This document shows positions 52,478-64,000 of a stretch of DNA of 64,000 bases, piece by piece (position 1 is the stretch's first letter; every line of letters starts with the position of its first letter). A program made the translations under genes and the position numbers. Location of the stretch: NCBI GenBank assembly GCA_033816765.1, contig CM066289.1, positions 2,108,001 to 2,172,000 on the forward strand. Direction: 5' to 3'. Source of the stretch: Nothopassalora personata. Taxonomy: Eukaryota > Ascomycota > Dothideomycetes > Mycosphaerellales > Mycosphaerellaceae. The notes beneath the pieces were generated by a model. That model was given only the letters and a program-made list of their open reading frames with translations. It was not told where the DNA came from and made no database searches.

Positions 52478-52793
52478 TGTTACGGTCCGGTACGATCGTG
52501 CACGTGGAAGAACTTCATTCGTTGGGAATAGGGACACGCGCTGCCAATGAGCGGGCGCTCTTGTGTGACTCATAGCAGAGCGCTCTTAGTGCTCTACCGA
52601 GAGAGCAGGACAGACCGCGCCAAGACATGGCACTATATAGACGACGCTCTTTTGCAAGTAGATAGGAGCTTCGTGCTCAACTCATTTCAAGTATACACCA
52701 TATACTGTTTGGAACCACTACCTTCATAACTGATTGAGACATCCCTGCAAAGATCCAAGCCCGAGTTGTGATAACGTACAGCGGTTCCTAACA
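52478..52793 (+). repeat. 3' LTR of element C
   Basis: 316 bp, same as the 5' LTR on reading; followed by GTACT. Confidence 0.9.
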
Positions 52794-55115
52794 GTACTTT
52801 ACGACGACGAAAGAACTTACCCGAAGGCAAGCCCGCTAGTCGGAGCTACTAGGGTAATATAAGTTTAAAATTAAATATACTCTAGGACGAGAAAATGGCC
52901 GCGCCGACGCGCTAAGCCGAAGGAGCGACTACATAGAAGGAAAAGAACTAGTGTAACATAAAATACTAAAGACAAACCCCGACGGAAGTCTTAGTACTAA
53001 CACTAGAGAATTTAACAACATTGTACGGATATTAGGCGATAAGGACGAACAATTCCCTATATCGTAAGGAAAATACTAAGTACCGAAGAATCGAAAAGAA
53101 GAATATATACAATAACATTACGACGGACTAACTTATAGACACCCTAGAACTTTAAAGATAATAGACCTAATATAACGTAGCTTCTTATTCCTATAGATAG
53201 GACTTAAGGTGTTACGCTACATTAAACAATACGTACACTACTAACGAAACAAGGCTACAAGACATGTAAAATACGGTTACCTACAGTTTAGGACACTACC
53301 GACGAAACTATAGGACGAAGTTATAATAGACTTTGTTACGAAACTCCTACCGTTAAGAGACTAAGTTACGAAACAACTATACGACATAATACTAGTTATA
53401 GTTAATAGACTTATAAAATACGCACACTTCATTCCTACATTAGAGACATATAATGTAGAGTAGCTCGGATACCTCGTACTAGATAGACTTATCCGATACT
53501 ACGGATTCCCTTAAACGTTTATAACGGACAGAGATAAGCTATTTACATCGAACTACTAGAAAACGCTTATAGGAACGATTAGAATAAGACATAAGCTATC
53601 TATAGCATATTATCTAGAAACAGACGGATAAACGGAGAGGATAAATTAAACACTCGAGCAATACCTACGGCACTACATTAACTACGTATAAGACAACTAG
53701 GTTTTATTACTACTAATAGCGTAGATTATACTAAACAACTATAAATCGAAGACAACTTTAACGACACTATTCTATACGAACTTTAGTAAAGATCCTAACC
53801 TATTTAGAACACCTAGATCTTACCTATAAGCCGAAAGAGCAATCGTAACGACGGATACTCTTAAGGAAGTAGATAAAGAAACACGTAAGGCGATCGAAGA
53901 TGTATAATAAAAACTATCTTAATAACGGTAGGACACGAGAAAAATAGCACCTCTACTAAAGGAGGGGGATAAGGTCTATCTCCTTATAAAAAACTTAAGA
54001 ATAAGAAGATAGACTAAGAAACTAGATTACGTTAAGGTCGGACTATTTTTCATCGACAAAGTTATAGGACTAGTTAACTACCGTCTACGGCTGCTACCTA
54101 ACGCAAAAATCCACCTAGTCTTCTATATCTCTAAGTTAGAACCCGTAGACGCCGAAACACCCTACTAGGAAAGCTTCTATTTCGAGCTAGAAGTAGAAAA
54201 CGAATTCGAAGTTAAAAAAATCCTAGATAAGAAAGGTTAGCGATATCTTATTAAGTAGAAAGGATACGACGAGTTAGAAAATACCTAGGAACTAAAACAA
54301 AACCTACAAAACTGTTAGTAAAAGATCCGACAATACTAAAAATAGGTCCGCTAATATAACTAACGACAATCGATCTCTCGGCCGACGAGCGACTAGGGTA
54401 GGAATTGAACCTACGACCTTAAGAGTATAGACAGCTTACGCTCTACTACTAAGCTACCTAGCCGATTAATAAGAATAGGGATATAACTTATAAATAAATA
54501 CCCTAATAAGTCTCTACCCCTAGGGACTCGCCCTAAGGCTCCGCTCTAGAAAGCGCCGCCTAGTTATTTACGGGCATCTCTAGGATATCCGAGAAAGAAA
54601 CTAGCGAAGGCGACACCTCTACCCCCGACGCCCGCTTAAGAGACGCTAGCTCCTCGCGCGCCTCTTCCTCCTCGAGCTCCTCTAACTCCTTAGCGACGGC
54701 ATCGTCGGTACGACGCTTAGCTAATCGTAGCTATTTCCGAAGACGGATCTTGCGCATCTTTAGCCGCACCTCCTCCTCTTTAATCCTCTTAAGCTCTAGC
54801 TTAAGCTTATCGCGCGAATCGCGAAGACGTTCCTACTCCGGACGAGAAAGACATATATCGCAATCCTTATAGCCTTTCTGAATATAGACCGAACACTTTC
54901 TAGACTAAGAACCTACGATACACTTTACTACTACGCCCGAGGATCGAGACTTCTAATAATTCGTATATAGAGCTATTTCAATACTAGAAACTTTAGTATC
55001 CTAATTAAGTCGTTAACGGCGTTTATAAGAGGAAGAAGACATAGTTAACTATTACTATAAGAAATAATAACGGCTTAAGAAGCTTCGGGACGAAGCTAGG
55101 CTAAGAAGGGGATAG
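52794..55115 (+). pseudogene. Unit 2 internal region, part 4 (decayed pol end, tRNA-like, antisense ORF)
   Basis: Resumes the decayed RNase H, runs through integrase and chromodomain to about 54,355, then the tRNA-like sequence and the decayed antisense Cys/coiled-coil ORF (about 54,500-55,042, minus). Confidence 0.8.
54390..54463 (-). tRNA. tRNA-like sequence, antisense, unit 2
   Basis: Same 74-mer as in unit 1, with paired acceptor strands and T arm and the same enlarged anticodon loop. Confidence 0.5.
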
Positions 55116-55519
55116 TATTACGGAATAATTCCTATAGACCCTAGAATTATAACGATAAGACGAACACGTAACTTATCCTACCTAAGCGCTTAGACTTAGA
55201 GCGATTAGACTACTTATGCTTAGACTAATTAGACTGCTTATACTTAGAATGATTAGACTAATTACCGAGATCTACGAATCTCCTTTGTATTTAGGAACGC
55301 TAAGAACCCCTTATAGTTTCGAGGCGTTTAACTCACTGTTTAATATTACTGTTTAGAATACACTATAACCTAACCTCTACCTCACTGCTACTTAGTCTTT
55401 ACAAGACAAGACAGCTACTGCTTTATTACTCTCCCTCGACTTCCTATCGGCCCGAGAACAAACCCGATTAAGCTTATCTTCTTAACTTATAATATCATTA
55501 GGTCATACTAAACCTAACA
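55116..55519 (+). repeat. LTR 3 of the tandem array
   Basis: 404 bp, TATTACGG...CCTAACA. Shares with LTR 2 the variants TTAGTCTTTACAAGAC where LTRs 1 and 4 read TTATTCTTTATAAGAC. Confidence 0.85.
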
Positions 55520-58370
55520 GCTTTAAACGCCCTCTACGATAGGAGACCGATAGAGTAAACGGGGAACACCCGCCCCTAGTAAAGTAAGTAGAGCCCGACG
55601 ACCTTAGACCGCGAACGATGCTATTAATGCCTTAGCTACTTATATAGGTAACGACACCCTTAAGGTTAGTAAGCTAGAATACTACTATAGCGACCGAGAC
55701 CCTTAAGGTTAGTAAGCTAGAATACTACTATAGCGACCGAGACAAGTTCGACACTTAGGTCTCTTAGATAGACATGTACTTCTTATTTAACTCTATACCT
55801 AAGAACCTTAAGCCTATCTTTACTACTACCTTTTTAAGAGGACGAGCATAACATTAGGTTAAACTATTCCTTAGGAAATACCTAGACAGTAACGGAGAAG
55901 ACAATGCCGACGGAATCTTTAGGTTATATAACTATCTTAAGCATGCTATAAAGAGCGTCTTTAGTATCTCTAATAAGATTGCTACTACCGTTCGTGTTAT
56001 TTAGCATTTAACCTAGAAGACACCTACTGCCGAATATACTACTAAATTCTAGGAATACGCGTAACTTACCGATTAGGACGACGAAGCACTTTAAGTTATG
56101 TACCGAAGAGGACTAAAGGAGTATATTAAGGACGAGTTAATAAGGGACGGTCGGAAGATCGATAGCTTAGGCTACCTCGTTAGAGTTACGATTAATCTTA
56201 ACGATAAGCTCTACGAGAGAGCTATAGAACGACGATACGATTCTAAAGAATCCAGAAAGGCTAGATATACACTAGGCTATAACAACCGTAATAGAGGCTT
56301 CTATAATAACTATAATAATAAGCCTAGGGACAAACCGTACTACGGACTATAGCTAATAGAACTCGACGTTACCGAGAAAGGTCGTAAGATTAGGAACAGT
56401 AACGGGAACAGAGTATCCCGGAGTTCGAAAGAAACACGAACTTACTACGGATATAGTAAACCTAGCTACCTAGTAAGGGACTGCCGCGGTAAGAATATAG
56501 TACGCCGTAAACAGTTTAACATAATACAACCCCGAACTAGTAAATCTAAGAGCAGCGTTAGATCTTAAGGAGATACCGACTATACTCGGAGAGTAGGGGA
56601 GAGAGCTAGTAATAGAAGCACGACGCCTCTCCTAGACCCCTTAGAAGGACGAGGAGAATACTATAGGTAGTAAATAGTAGTTATTCCATTTAATACGAAG
56701 AACTAACTACGACAGTTCAACATAATAATACGAAGAGTCGACTACGAGATCGAATCTGAGTCTCGAAATAGTTATAGAAGCCTTTATTAGCGATTCTGTT
56801 ACTAAGACTCGTGTTAAGTTTACTACGCCGCGAAGTTAGGCGTAGGGTATTAGCATTAATAACTAAGAGGAACCCTAGGAGCAACGTATAGGTAAAACGC
56901 TACGCTCCGAGAAGTAGACATCGACGAATCCTACTTTAATAACGATAAAAGCGATAAAGAAAACTAAGACCTAGGATAGAACGGATTATAGTTACCGGAA
57001 CTATAGGAAGAAAGTTGAGAAACTACCGGGCTAGATACTATCGAAGAAGATTAGGATCCGGAAGAATTAAGCGAAGAAGATTCCTCCGAAGGAGAAGAGA
57101 GCGATACTAACGACGATAATAAATAACTAACCTTTACGATTAATGCACCTAAGAAATTATATAATATAATCGTACACCTATAAAGAAGGCACGAGGAATT
57201 CCTACCTAAGATAGGCGGACGAAGGATGCTATACTCTATTAAGTTTAATAAGACACTCGACACCCTACGAGGCATAGCCTAGGGATACCTACTTATAGAA
57301 ACAACCGAAAATCTAGTAACCGCTATTATAGAACGACTACCGATAGGGAGCCGAATAATAGGAACCGGATATCTTATACCGTTAGGAACATTTATATCGG
57401 ATAAATTACGTAATATAGTGCAACACGCACGCGTACTCTACTTAGAAACGTAGAAGATCTAGGAACGTTACTAAATGTAGGTGTAGATATAGAAAGGCTC
57501 GCGCTAGGTTTAAGCGGAGGCCTCGAGACACGAAGCACGACGTTCTACATACGAATAGGTAAAAGGATTAACTCCCTAGGAATAAGCGACCGAAGGGAGT
57601 TATACAATATAGAAAAGGCTTAAGCATTACTAACGATAACAGTGTTTCGAACTAAGATTATCGTTAACGGGCACAAGACAGATTAACCGGATTAGACTAG
57701 TACACGAAGATTAACCTACGAGATGCCTTCTACGCTATACGGATAGTAGAGGGAGAAGAATGGAAAACCGCTTTTAGAATAAGATACGGACTTTACGAAT
57801 TCTTAGTTATACTAATAGGATTGACTAACGCACCCGCATCCTATTAGGACCTTGTTAACGAAACACTTAGGGACCTACTCGACATATGCGTTATCGCTTA
57901 TATAGACGATATATTAGTCTATACGAAAGGATCCCTTTAGAATTACATAAAGCAAGTCTAGGACGTATTCGAATAACTTACGCGTTTAGGATTTAAGACA
58001 GCACCCGAGAAATGCGAATTCTATAAGAAAGAAGTTAAATTCTTAGGCTTTATTATTAGTACTATAGGGATAACGATCGACCCTACGAAGACATAGTCAA
58101 TTAGAGAATAGCTAGAACTAAAAACAGTTAAGGACGTACAATTATTCCTTAGACTAGCGAACTACAACCGGAAATTCATTAAGGACTACGTAAAGACAGT
58201 AGTACTAATAACAATGCTTACAAGAAAAGACGTTACCTAGAAATAGGGAAAGGAACAGATTAAAGCGTTTAAAAAACTTAAGGAACAATACGCTTTAGTC
58301 CCTACGCTTTGACTATTCGATAGTAGTAAGGAAGTCTACATCGAGACCGATGCGTCTAATATAGTAATAG
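55520..58370 (+). pseudogene. Unit 3 internal region, part 1 (decayed gag and pol start)
   Basis: Full decayed gag (84-codon open stretch at 56,098-56,352) and pol with the shared deletion, broken at AATAG (58366-58370) by solo LTR D. Confidence 0.8.
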
Positions 58371-58699
58371 TGTTAGGAACCGCTGTACGTTATCACAACT
58401 CGGGCTTGGATCTTTGCAGGGATGTCTCAATCAGTTATGAAGGTAGTGGTTCCAAACAGTATATGGTGTATACTTGAAATGAGTTGAGCACGAAGCTCCT
58501 ATCTACTTGCAAAAGAGCGTCGTCTATATAGTGCCATGTCTTGGCGCGACTTGATCAGTCCGATCAGTTGATCTGTCCTGCTCTCTCTGCTCCCTCAGAG
58601 ATCACCCTAGAGCTCAGAGAGCGATCTCGTCCCATAGGTTTCCTTGCTCTCGTTTGCCTAACGAGTGGTTGTGGGTTCTCCACGAATCAAACCGTAACA
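58371..58699 (-). mobile_element. Solo LTR D (329 bp), relative of the element C LTR
   Basis: Flanked by AATAG on both sides (58366-58370 and 58700-58704). Read on the minus strand it begins TGTTACGGTTTGATTCG and ends GCGGTTCCTAACA. The last 175 bp or so matches the element C LTR closely, while the first 150 bp is different. No internal sequence. It arose by recombination between the LTRs of a full element. Confidence 0.9.
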
Positions 58700-61222
58700 A
58701 ATAGGCGCGTGTCTAACATAGACACACGATAGGTAGAGACACCTAGTAGCCTATTACTCCCGGAAAATAACTATAGCGGAACAGAACTACGACATCTATA
58801 ATAAAGAGCTTCTAGCTATTATTGCTACTATATAATATTAGAGAGTATATGTCGAGGGCCTACCGAAGTTAACGATTCTTTCGGACTATAAGAATATTAC
58901 GTACTTTACGACGACGAAAGAACTTACCCGAAGGCAAGCCCGCTAGTCGGAGCTACTAGGGTAATATAAGTTTAAAATTAAATATACTCTAGGACAAGAA
59001 AATGGCCGCGCCGACGCGCTAAGCCGAAGGAGCGACTACATAGAAGGAAAAGAACTAGTGTAACATAAAATACTAAAGACAAACCCCGACGGAAGTCTTA
59101 GTACTAACACTAGAGAATTTAACAACATTGTACGGATATTAGGCGATAAGGACGAACAATTCCCTATATCGTAAGGAAAATACTAAGTACCGAAGGATCG
59201 AAAAGAAGAATATATACAATAACATTACGACGGACTAACTTATAGACACCCTAGAACTTTAAAGATAATAGACCTAATATAACGTAGCTTCTTATTCCTA
59301 TAGATAGGACTTAAGGTGTTACGCTACATTAAACAATACGTACACTACTAACGAAACAAGGCTACGAGACATGTAAAATACGGTTACCTACAGTTTAGGA
59401 CACTACCGACGAAACTATAGGACGAAGTTATAATAGACTTTGTTACGAAACTCCTACCGTTAAGAGACTAAGTTACGAAACAACTATACGACATAATACT
59501 AGTTATAGTTAATAGACTTATAAAATACGCACACTTCATTCCTACATTAGAGACATATAATGTAGAGTAGCTCGGATACCTCGTACTAGATAGACTTATC
59601 CGATACTACGGATTCCCTTAAACGTTTATAACGGACAGAGATAAGCTATTTACATCGAACTACTAGAAAACGCTTATAGGAACGATTAGAATAAGACATA
59701 AGCTATCTATAGCATATTATCTAGAAACAGACGGATAAACGGAGAGGATAAATTAAACACTCGAGCAATACCTACGGCACTACATTAACTACGTATAAGA
59801 CAACTAGGTTTTATTACTACTAATAGCGTAGATTATACTAAACAACTATAAATCGAAGACAACTTTAACGACACTATTCTATACGAACTTTAGTAAAGAT
59901 CCTAACCTATTTAGAACACCTAGATCTTACCTATAAGCCGAAAGAGCAATCGTAACGACGGATACTCTTAAGGAAGTAGATAAAGAAACACGTAAGGCGA
60001 TCGAAGATGTATAATAAAAACTATCTTAATAACGGTAGGACACGAGAAAAATAGCACCTCTACTAAAGGAGGGGGATAAGGTCTATCTCCTTATAAAAAA
60101 CTTAAGAATAAGAAGATAGACTAAGAAACTAGATTACGTTAAGGTCGGACTATTTTTCATCGACAAAGTTATAGGACTAGTTAACTACCGTCTACGGCTG
60201 CTACCTAACGCAAAAATCCACCTAGTCTTCTATATCTCTAAGTTAGAACCCGTAGACGCCGAAACACCCTACTAGGAAAGCTTCTATTTCGAGCTAGAAG
60301 TAGAAAACGAATTCGAAGTTAAAAAAATCCTAGATAAGAAAGGTTAGCGATATCTTATTAAGTAGAAAGGATACGACGAGTTAGAAAATACCTAGGAACT
60401 AAAACAAAACCTACAAAACTGTTAGTAAAAGATCCGACAATACTAAAAATAGGTCCGCTAATATAACTAACGACAATCGATCTCTCGGCCGACGAGCGAC
60501 TAGGGTAGGAATTGAACCTACGACCTTAAGAGTATAGACAGCTTACGCTCTACTACTAAGCTACCTAGCCGATTAATAAGAATAGGGATATAACTTATAA
60601 ATAAATACCCTAATAAGTCTCTACCCCTAGGGACTCGCCCTAAGGCTCCGCTCTAGAAAGCGCCGCCTAGTTATTTACGGGCATCTCTAGGATATCCGAG
60701 AAAGAAACTAGCGAAGGCGACACCTCTACCCCCGACGCCCGCTTAAGAGACGCTAGCTCCTCGCGCGCCTCTTCCTCCTCGAGCTCCTCTAACTCCTTAG
60801 CGACGGCATCGTCGGTACGACGCTTAGCTAATCGTAGCTATTTCCGAAGACGGATCTTGCGCATCTTTAGCCGCACCTCCTCCTCTTTAATCCTCTTAAG
60901 CTCTAGCTTAAGCTTATCGCGCGAATCGCGAAGACGTTCCTACTCCGGACGAGAAAGACATATATCGCAATCCTTATAGCCTTTCTGAATATAGACCGAA
61001 CACTTTCTAGACTAAGAACCTACGATACACTTTACTACTACGCCCGAGGATCGAGACTTCTAATAATTCGTATATAGAGCTATTTCAATACTAGAAACTT
61101 TAGTATCCTAATTAAGTCGTTAACGGCGTTTATAAGAGGAAGAAGACATAGTTAACTATTACTATAAGAAATAATAACGGCTTAAGAAGCTTCGGGACGA
61201 AGCTAGGCTAAGAAGGGGATAG
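58700..61222 (+). pseudogene. Unit 3 internal region, part 2 (decayed pol, tRNA-like, antisense ORF)
   Basis: Continues pol from RNase H to the chromodomain (to about 60,462), then the tRNA-like sequence and the decayed antisense ORF (about 60,606-61,149, minus). Confidence 0.8.
60497..60570 (-). tRNA. tRNA-like sequence, antisense, unit 3
   Basis: Third array copy of the 74-mer, same as in units 1 and 2 on reading. Confidence 0.5.
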
Positions 61223-61626
61223 TATTACGGAATAATTCCTATAGACCCTAGAATTATAACGATAAGACGAACACGTAACTTATCCTACCTAAGCGCTTAG
61301 ACTTAGAGCGATTAGACTACTTATGCTTAGACTAATTAGACTGCTTATACTTAGAATGATTAGACTAATTACCGAGATCTACGAATCTCCTTTGTATTTA
61401 GGAACGCTAAGAACCCCTTATAGTTTCGAGGCGTTTAACTCACTGTTTAATATTACTGTTTAGAATACACTATAACCTAACCTCTACCTTACTGCTACTT
61501 ATTCTTTATAAGACAAGATAGCTACTGCTTTATTACTCTCCCTCGACTTCCTATCGGCCCGAGAACAAACCCGATTAAGCTTATCTTCTTAACTTATAAT
61601 ATCATTAGGTCATACTAAACCTAACA
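61223..61626 (+). repeat. LTR 4 of the tandem array
   Basis: 404 bp, TATTACGG...CCTAACA, carrying the LTR 1-type variants. Confidence 0.85.
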
Positions 61627-64000
61627 GCTTTAAACGCCCTCTACGATAGGAGACCGATAGAGTAAACGGGGAACACCCGCCCCTAGTAAAGTAAGTAGAG
61701 CCCGACGACCTTAGACCGCGAACGATGCTATTAATGCCTTAGCTACTTATATAGGTAACGACACCCTTAAGGTTAGTAAGCTAGAATACTACTATAGCGA
61801 CCGAGACCCTTAAGATTAGTAAGCTAGAATACTACTATAGCGACCGAGACAAGTTCGACACTTAGGTCTCTTAGATAGACATGTACTTCTTATTTAACTC
61901 TATACCTAAGAACCTTAAGCCTATCTTTACTACTACCTTTTTAAGAGGACGAGCATAACATTAGGTTAAACTATTCCTTAGGAAATACCTAGACAGTAAC
62001 GGAGAAGACAATGCCGACGGAATCTTTAGGTTATATAACTATCTTAAGCATGCTATAAAGAGCGTCTTTAGTATCTCTAATAAGATTGCTACTACCGTTC
62101 GTGTTATTTAGCATTTAACCTAGAAGACATCTACTGCCGAATATACTACTAAATTCTAGGAATACGCGTAACTTACCGATTAGGACGACGAAGCACTTTA
62201 AGTTATGTACCGAAGAGGACTAAAGGAGTATATTAAGGACGAGTTAATAAGGGACGGTCGGAAGATCGATAGCTTAGGCTACCTCGTTAGAGTTACGATT
62301 AATCTTAACGATAAGCTCTACGAGAGAGCTATAGAACGACGATACGATTCTAAAGAATCCAGAAAGGCTAGATATACACTAGGCTATAACAACCGTAATA
62401 GAGGCTTCTATAATAACTATAATAATAAGCCTAGGGACAAACCGTACTACGGACTATAGCTAATAGAACTCGACGTTACCGAGAAAGGTCGTAAGATTAG
62501 GAACAGTAACGGGAACAGAGTATCCCGGAGTTCGAAAGAAACACGAACTTACTACGGATATAGTAAACCTAGCTACCTAGTAAGGGACTGCCGCGGTAAG
62601 AATATAGTACGCCGTAAACAGTTTAACATAATACAACCCCGAACTAGTAAATCTAAGAGCAGCGTTAGATCTTAAGGAGATACCGACTATACTCGGAGAG
62701 TAGGGGAGAGAGCTAGTAATAGAAGCACGACGCCTCTCCTAGACCCCTTAGAAGGACGAGGAGAATACTATAGGTAGTAAATAGTAGTTATTCCATTTAA
62801 TACGAAGAGCTAACTACGACAGTTCAACATAATAATACGAAGAGTCGACTACGAGATCGAATCTGAGTCTCGAAATAGTTATAGAAGCCTTTATTAGCGA
62901 TTCTGTTACTAAGACTCGTGTTAAGTTTACTACGCCGCGAAGTTAGGCGTAGGGTATTAGCATTAATAACTAAGAGGAACCCTAGGAGCAACGTATAGGT
63001 AAAACGCTACGCTCCGAGAAGTAGACATCGACGAATCCTACTTTAATAACGATAAAAGCGATAAAGAAAACTAAGACCTAGGATAGAACGGATTATAGTT
63101 ACCGGAACTATAGGAAGAAAGTTGAGAAACTACCGGGCTAGATACTATCGAAGAAGATTAGGATCCGGAAGAATTAAGCGAAGAAGATTCCTCCGAAGGA
63201 GAAGAGAGCGATACTAACGACGATAATAAATAACTAACCTTTACGATTAATGCACCTAAGAAATTATATAATATAATCGTACACCTATAAAGAAGGCACG
63301 AGGAATTCCTACCTAAGATAGGCGGACGAAGGATGCTATACTCTATTAAGTTTAATAAGACACTCGACACCCTACGAGGCATAGCCTAGGGATACCTACT
63401 TATAGAAACAACCGAAAATCTAGTAACCGCTATTATAGAACGACTACCGATAGGGAGCCGAATAATAGGAACCGGATATCTTATACCGTTAGGAACATTT
63501 ATATCGGATAAATTACGTAATATAGTGCAACACGCACGCGTACTCTACTTAGAAACGTAGAAGATCTAGGAACGTTACTAAATGTAGGTGTAGATATAGA
63601 AAGGCTCGCGCTAGGTTTAAGCGGAGGCCTCGAGACACGAAGCACGACGTTCTACATACGAATAGGTAAAAGGATTAACTCCCTAGGAATAAGCGACCGA
63701 AGGGAGTTATACAATATAGAAAAGGCTTAAGCATTACTAACGATAACAGTGTTTCGAACTAAGATTATCGTTAACGGGCACAAGACAGATTAACCGGATT
63801 AGACTAGTACACGAAGATTAACCTACGAGATGCCTTCTACGCTATACGGATAGTAGAGGGAGAAGAATGGAAAACCGCTTTTAGAATAAGATACGGACTT
63901 TACGAATTCTTAGTTATACTAATAGGATTGACTAACGCACCCGCATCCTATTAGGACCTTGTTAACGAAACACTTAGGGACCTACTCGACATATGCGTTA
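61627..64000 (+). pseudogene. Unit 4 internal region, cut by the window end (decayed gag and pol start)
   Basis: Decayed gag with the 84-codon stretch at 62,205-62,459, the shared pol deletion at about 63,785, and RT up to the window edge. Whether more units follow cannot be seen. Confidence 0.8.

Larger units (their letters stand above)
50421..52793 (+). mobile_element. Element C: gag-only LTR retrotransposon (TR-GAG type, 2,373 bp)
   Basis: Two 316-bp LTRs (TGTTACGGTCCGG...TTCCTAACA), identical on reading, flanked by GTACT duplications (50416-50420 and 52794-52798). Contains only gag and an antisense zinc-cluster ORF; protease, RT, RNase H and integrase are absent. Such elements must move with enzymes from an autonomous partner. 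LTRs are not those of A or B, but share the terminal TGTTACGG. No RIP decay. Confidence 0.9.
26904..64000 (+). repeat. Tandem array of one RIP-decayed Ty3/gypsy element (at least four units sharing LTRs)
   Basis: 404-bp LTRs start at 26,904, 32,677, 55,116 and 61,223, all in + orientation and each separated by one internal region. LTR-to-LTR distances are 5,773, 22,439 and 6,107 bp; removing the nested insertions with their 5-bp target duplications (A 7,172, B 7,116, C 2,378, D 334) gives 5,773 in all three cases. The units share the same stop codons, the same un-mutated CpA sites, the same internal pol deletion and the same 43-bp duplication, differing at only scattered C/T or G/A positions. 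The last unit runs off the window. Confidence 0.9.

Overview
The window reads as nuclear DNA of a filamentous ascomycete. Genes are intron-poor with introns mostly of 46-100 bp, consensus donors such as GTAAGT and CTAAC-type branch sites. A scytalone dehydratase gene points to DHN-melanin synthesis, and C-to-T / G-to-A decay at CpA/TpG, the mark of repeat-induced point mutation (RIP), covers all old repeats. A melanised Dothideomycete is my best guess; this is inference, not proof.

Bases 1-24,892 are an ordinary gene-rich arm. In order: a frameshifted transcription-factor remnant; a calponin-homology protein (-); a HAPSTR1/DUF4588-like protein (+); MBF1 (+); a DMAC1/Dmo2-like mitochondrial protein (+); a small multipass membrane protein (-); a start-less small secreted-protein remnant (+); a CBM48/AMPK-beta-type glycogen-binding protein (-); an Msd1/SSX2IP (ADIP) coiled-coil protein (-); two small mobile elements side by side (a TIR element and a tRNA-headed SINE with perfect 13-bp target duplications); scytalone dehydratase SCD1 (+); a doubtful Ser/Thr-rich membrane protein; a conserved fungal protein of unknown function with five exons (-); and a three-RRM Csx1/Nam8/TIA-1-like RNA-binding protein (-).

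Bases 24,893-64,000 are a repeat block. A RIP-decayed Tad1-like LINE fragment (to 26,903) is followed by at least four head-to-tail units of one RIP-decayed Ty3/gypsy element sharing single 404-bp LTRs (starts 26,904, 32,677, 55,116, 61,223). After removing nested insertions the period is exactly 5,773 bp each time. Four un-mutated insertions sit inside this dead array, each with a 5-bp target duplication: element A (34,568-41,734, full-length chromovirus), element B (42,880-49,990, full-length chromovirus on the minus strand), element C (50,421-52,793, gag-only) and solo LTR D (58,371-58,699).

The most unusual signal is an extra ORF lying antisense between the coding region and the 3' LTR in A, B, C and, decayed, in the tandem units. 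In B and C it encodes an exact Gal4-type Zn2Cys6 spacing (CX2CX6C...CX2CX6C) followed by a coiled coil; A has a looser version broken by one frameshift. It persists in the element that has lost all of pol. Its start lies 64-103 bp from the 3' LTR, whose outer edge in every family begins TGTTACGG. This suggests a retrotransposon-encoded zinc-cluster regulator acting on its own LTR. In A and in the decayed units a tRNA-like sequence, also antisense, sits between pol and this ORF.
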